Assembly: GCF_007994075.1 (NCBI RefSeq)
Contig: NZ_VIWU01000001.1
Coordinates: 806,001 to 870,000, forward strand
DNA: 64,000 nucleotides
Direction of reading: 5' to 3'
Origin: Pseudonocardia hierapolitana
GTDB taxonomy: Bacteria > Actinomycetota > Actinomycetes > Mycobacteriales > Pseudonocardiaceae
Shown: positions 62,182 through 64,000 of the stretch, piece after piece
Layout: each line of letters begins with the position of its first letter
How positions within the stretch are numbered: position 1 is the first letter of the stretch
Translations under genes and position numbers: made by a program
The notes under the pieces: generated by a model
Seen by the model: the letters and a program-made list of their open reading frames with translations, nothing else
The model's database searches: none
What the model was told of the DNA's origin: nothing

Positions 62182-62955
62182 TCAGGTCCCGGTCCACCGG
62201 GGTGGGCGCTTCTCCCGAAAAGCAGCGGGGCCTTCCGCGCCGTCGACCGAGCCGAGCGCCCGGACCACCGCGGGGGTCGCGTTCTGCGTGATCTCCTCGG
62301 GGCTGGGCCGGGTGCTCGCGAGGAGCAGCTGCTTGATCGCCCGGTGCGACAGCGGAGCCGCCCGCAGGACGCGCTCGACCCACCGGTCCACCGCGGCGTC
62401 GAGCTCGCCCGCGGGCACCGCCTCGTTGACCAGCCCGAGGTCGAGCGCCTCCGCGGCCGACAGCCGCCGCCCGGTGAACATGACGTCGGCGGCGACCTTG
62501 CGCGGGACGGCGCCCAGCAGCAGGGGCACCCCACCGTCGAGGGGCAGGCGCCCGACGAGCGCCTCCGGCAGCCCGAACACCGCGCTCTCGGCGGCCACCG
62601 CGAGATCGGCCCCGAGGACCATCTCGAAGCCCCCGCCAAGGGCGAGGCCGTTCACCCGCGCGATGACGGGGGTGAGCAGGCTCTGCCGGACCGAGATCCC
62701 GCCGAACCCGCCGCGGCGGGTGTCCGACCAGTAGGCGAGCCCGTCGGGGTCCCCCGACTTCATGTCGGCGCCCACGCAGAACGCGCGGTCGCCGGTGCCG
62801 GTGAGCACGGCGACCCGGATCCGCTCGTCGCGCTCCACCCGGTCCCACGCGTCCTCGAGCTCGCGCTGCGTGCGCCGGTCCACGGCGTTGAGCACGTCCG
62901 GCCGGTCGATGGTGATCCGCCCGACGTGGCCGTCGACCTCGAAGCGCACGTTCAC
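62182..62955 (-). CDS. Enoyl-CoA hydratase/isomerase family protein
   Basis: A 257-residue crotonase-fold protein. It opens VRFEVDGHVGRITIDRPDVL; the oxyanion-hole segments are RAFCVGADMKSG and NGLALGGGFEMVLGADLAVA, and a catalytic Glu position is in FGLPEALVGRLPLDGG. It would hydrate or isomerise an unsaturated acyl-CoA. Its GTG start overlaps the CoA-transferase stop (GTGA), so the acyl-CoA is probably supplied by that protein. It is complete and fits the family length. Confidence 0.9.
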   Translation of the reverse strand: MNVRFEVDGHVGRITIDRPDVLNAVDRRTQRELEDAWDRVERDERIRVAVLTGTGDRAFCVGADMKSGDPDGLAYWSDTRRGGFGGISVRQSLLTPVIARVNGLALGGGFEMVLGADLAVAAESAVFGLPEALVGRLPLDGGVPLLLGAVPRKVAADVMFTGRRLSAAEALDLGLVNEAVPAGELDAAVDRWVERVLRAAPLSHRAIKQLLLASTRPSPEEITQNATPAVVRALGSVDGAEGPAAFREKRPPRWTGT

Positions 62956-64000
62956 GACACGACCCCGGCCGATCTCAGCGCCGCGACCCGGTCGACGTCG
63001 TAGCCGAGCTCGGCGAGGACGGCGTCGGTGTGCTCACCCAGCCGGGGCGGCGCGAATCGGACCCGCGCCCCGCCGTCGGACAGCTTCACCGGCGACCCGA
63101 CGGTGCGGACCGCCTCGCCGTCGCGAGCGATCTCGACGACCATGCCGTTGGCCTCGGTCTGCGGGTCGCAGAGGGCCTCGTCGAGGGTGCGGATCGGGGC
63201 GCAGAGCAGGTCCTCCTTCTCCAGCACCTCGATCCAGTGCTTGGTGGTGTTCTGCCGGAACACAGCACCCAGCTCGACGTGCAGCTCGGCGCGGTTGGCG
63301 CACTGCAGTGCGAACGTGGCGAAGCGGGGCTGCCGGGTGAGGTCCTCCATGCCGAGGGCGGCGCAGATGTCGGCGATCGGGTCGTCCCGGAAGGCACCGA
63401 CGAGCACCAGCGCCCCGTCGCTCGTCTCGAAGGCGCCGGTGTGCGGCATGGCCACCCAGTTCAGCTCGACGCCGCGCATCAGCAGGTGGGTGGCCTCCTG
63501 CATCTGCATGGCCAGCATCGCGTCGTACAGCGATGCCTGCACGAGCTGGCCCCGCCCGGTCTTCTCCCTGGCGAGCAGCGCGAGCAGGATGCCCTGCATC
63601 AGGTGCATCCCGGCCGAGTAGTCCGCGACCGTCGTGGCGAACATCTGCGGCGGCCGGTTCGGGTCCGCCCTGCGGTGCGTGGCGCCGGTGAGGGCCTGCG
63701 CCAGCATGTCCTGGCCACCCTTGCTCCGGTAGGGACCGGTCAGGCCGTAGCCGGTGCCCACGGCGAAGATCAGCCGCGGGTTGATCTCGCGCAGCTCCTC
63801 CCAGCCGAGCCCGAGCCGCTCCATCACACCGGGCCGGAAGTTGCTCACCACGACGTCCGCCCCGCGCGCCAGCTCGCGGGCGATCGTGCGGCCCTCCGGC
63901 CTGGTCAGGTCGAGCACGATGCTGCGCTTGTTCCGGTTCAGGCTGCTGAACGCGGGGTTGTCCGGACCCGCCGGGTCGTCGGGCAGCACGGCGCGCGCGA
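62952..64000 (-). CDS. CaiB/BaiF-family CoA-transferase (partial at right edge)
   Basis: At least 345 residues of a class III CoA-transferase, with the N-terminus beyond the window. SLNRNKRSIVLDLTRPEGRT, DVVVSNFRPGVMERLGLGWE and VGTGYGLTGPYRSKGGQDML are signature stretches. The catalytic Asp position is in VQASLYDAMLAM. It moves CoA between carboxylic acids without a free CoA-ester hydrolysis step. It is the first visible gene of the leftward operon and would activate the carboxylic acid that the hydratase then processes. Confidence 0.9.
   Translation of the reverse strand, partial: ARAVLPDDPAGPDNPAFSSLNRNKRSIVLDLTRPEGRTIARELARGADVVVSNFRPGVMERLGLGWEELREINPRLIFAVGTGYGLTGPYRSKGGQDMLAQALTGATHRRADPNRPPQMFATTVADYSAGMHLMQGILLALLAREKTGRGQLVQASLYDAMLAMQMQEATHLLMRGVELNWVAMPHTGAFETSDGALVLVGAFRDDPIADICAALGMEDLTRQPRFATFALQCANRAELHVELGAVFRQNTTKHWIEVLEKEDLLCAPIRTLDEALCDPQTEANGMVVEIARDGEAVRTVGSPVKLSDGGARVRFAPPRLGEHTDAVLAELGYDVDRVAALRSAGVVS

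Noticed and set aside
61468..63003. A 511-codon plus-strand open frame
   Set aside because: It lies antisense across the FAH and hydratase genes and has no recognisable motif.

Overview
The window is high-GC DNA with GTG starts, ATGA/GTGA gene overlaps and actinobacterial gene families (DUF3040, DUF2180, DUF5313, PspC, LAL-type LuxR regulators, BaeRF proteins). It fits a filamentous actinomycete of the Pseudonocardia kind; the genus is inferred from protein flavour, not shown.

Left block (1-4.8 kb): an aromatic-acid catabolic locus. An IclR regulator and a transporter point left; a flavin monooxygenase, a hydroxyquinol-type intradiol dioxygenase and a LigM-like O-demethylase point right. Together they read as methoxy-aromatic to hydroxyquinol to ring cleavage. 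The transporter and the dioxygenase each carry a frameshift.

Middle block (4.8-50.8 kb): a mosaic. Intact genes (Ser/Thr kinase, PPK2, MHS transporter, SDR-VOC-ECF sigma operon, STAS protein, GlsB, gamma-carbonic-anhydrase-like protein, LAL regulator, three alpha/beta hydrolases, M14 peptidase, TMEM143-like protein, oxalyl-CoA decarboxylase, AlkZ-like protein, VIT1, universal stress protein, BaeRF and small DUF proteins) alternate with decayed genes: BrkB, metallo-hydrolase, PPOX-fold protein, acetate kinase, K+ channel, DUF1345, DJ-1/PfpI, a second LAL regulator, a sodium:solute symporter, a P-type ATPase and a copper-chaperone-like lipoprotein. Scraps of IS3, IS5, IS256 and IS481 elements and serine recombinases lie between them, with a 43-bp 3' piece of tRNA-Pro(GGG) and a dispersed repeat family carrying a T-arm-like module. 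Many of the genes are of the stress/dormancy type, so the block looks like an eroding stress island.

Right block (50.8-64 kb, all leftward): a tightly coupled, undamaged catabolic operon: CaiB CoA-transferase, enoyl-CoA hydratase, FAH-family hydrolase, iron alcohol dehydrogenase of the hydroxyacid-oxoacid transhydrogenase type, GMC oxidoreductase, a small partner protein, aldehyde dehydrogenase and a fused FAD/Fe-S dehydrogenase. A very good promoter with an operator in its spacer then drives a second unit: an isopenicillin-N-synthase-like 2OG-type dioxygenase, a cytidine-deaminase-fold deaminase and an MmgE/PrpD protein. The predicted start of this transcript is almost at the ATG, so it is probably leaderless. 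The combination does not match a pathway I can name.
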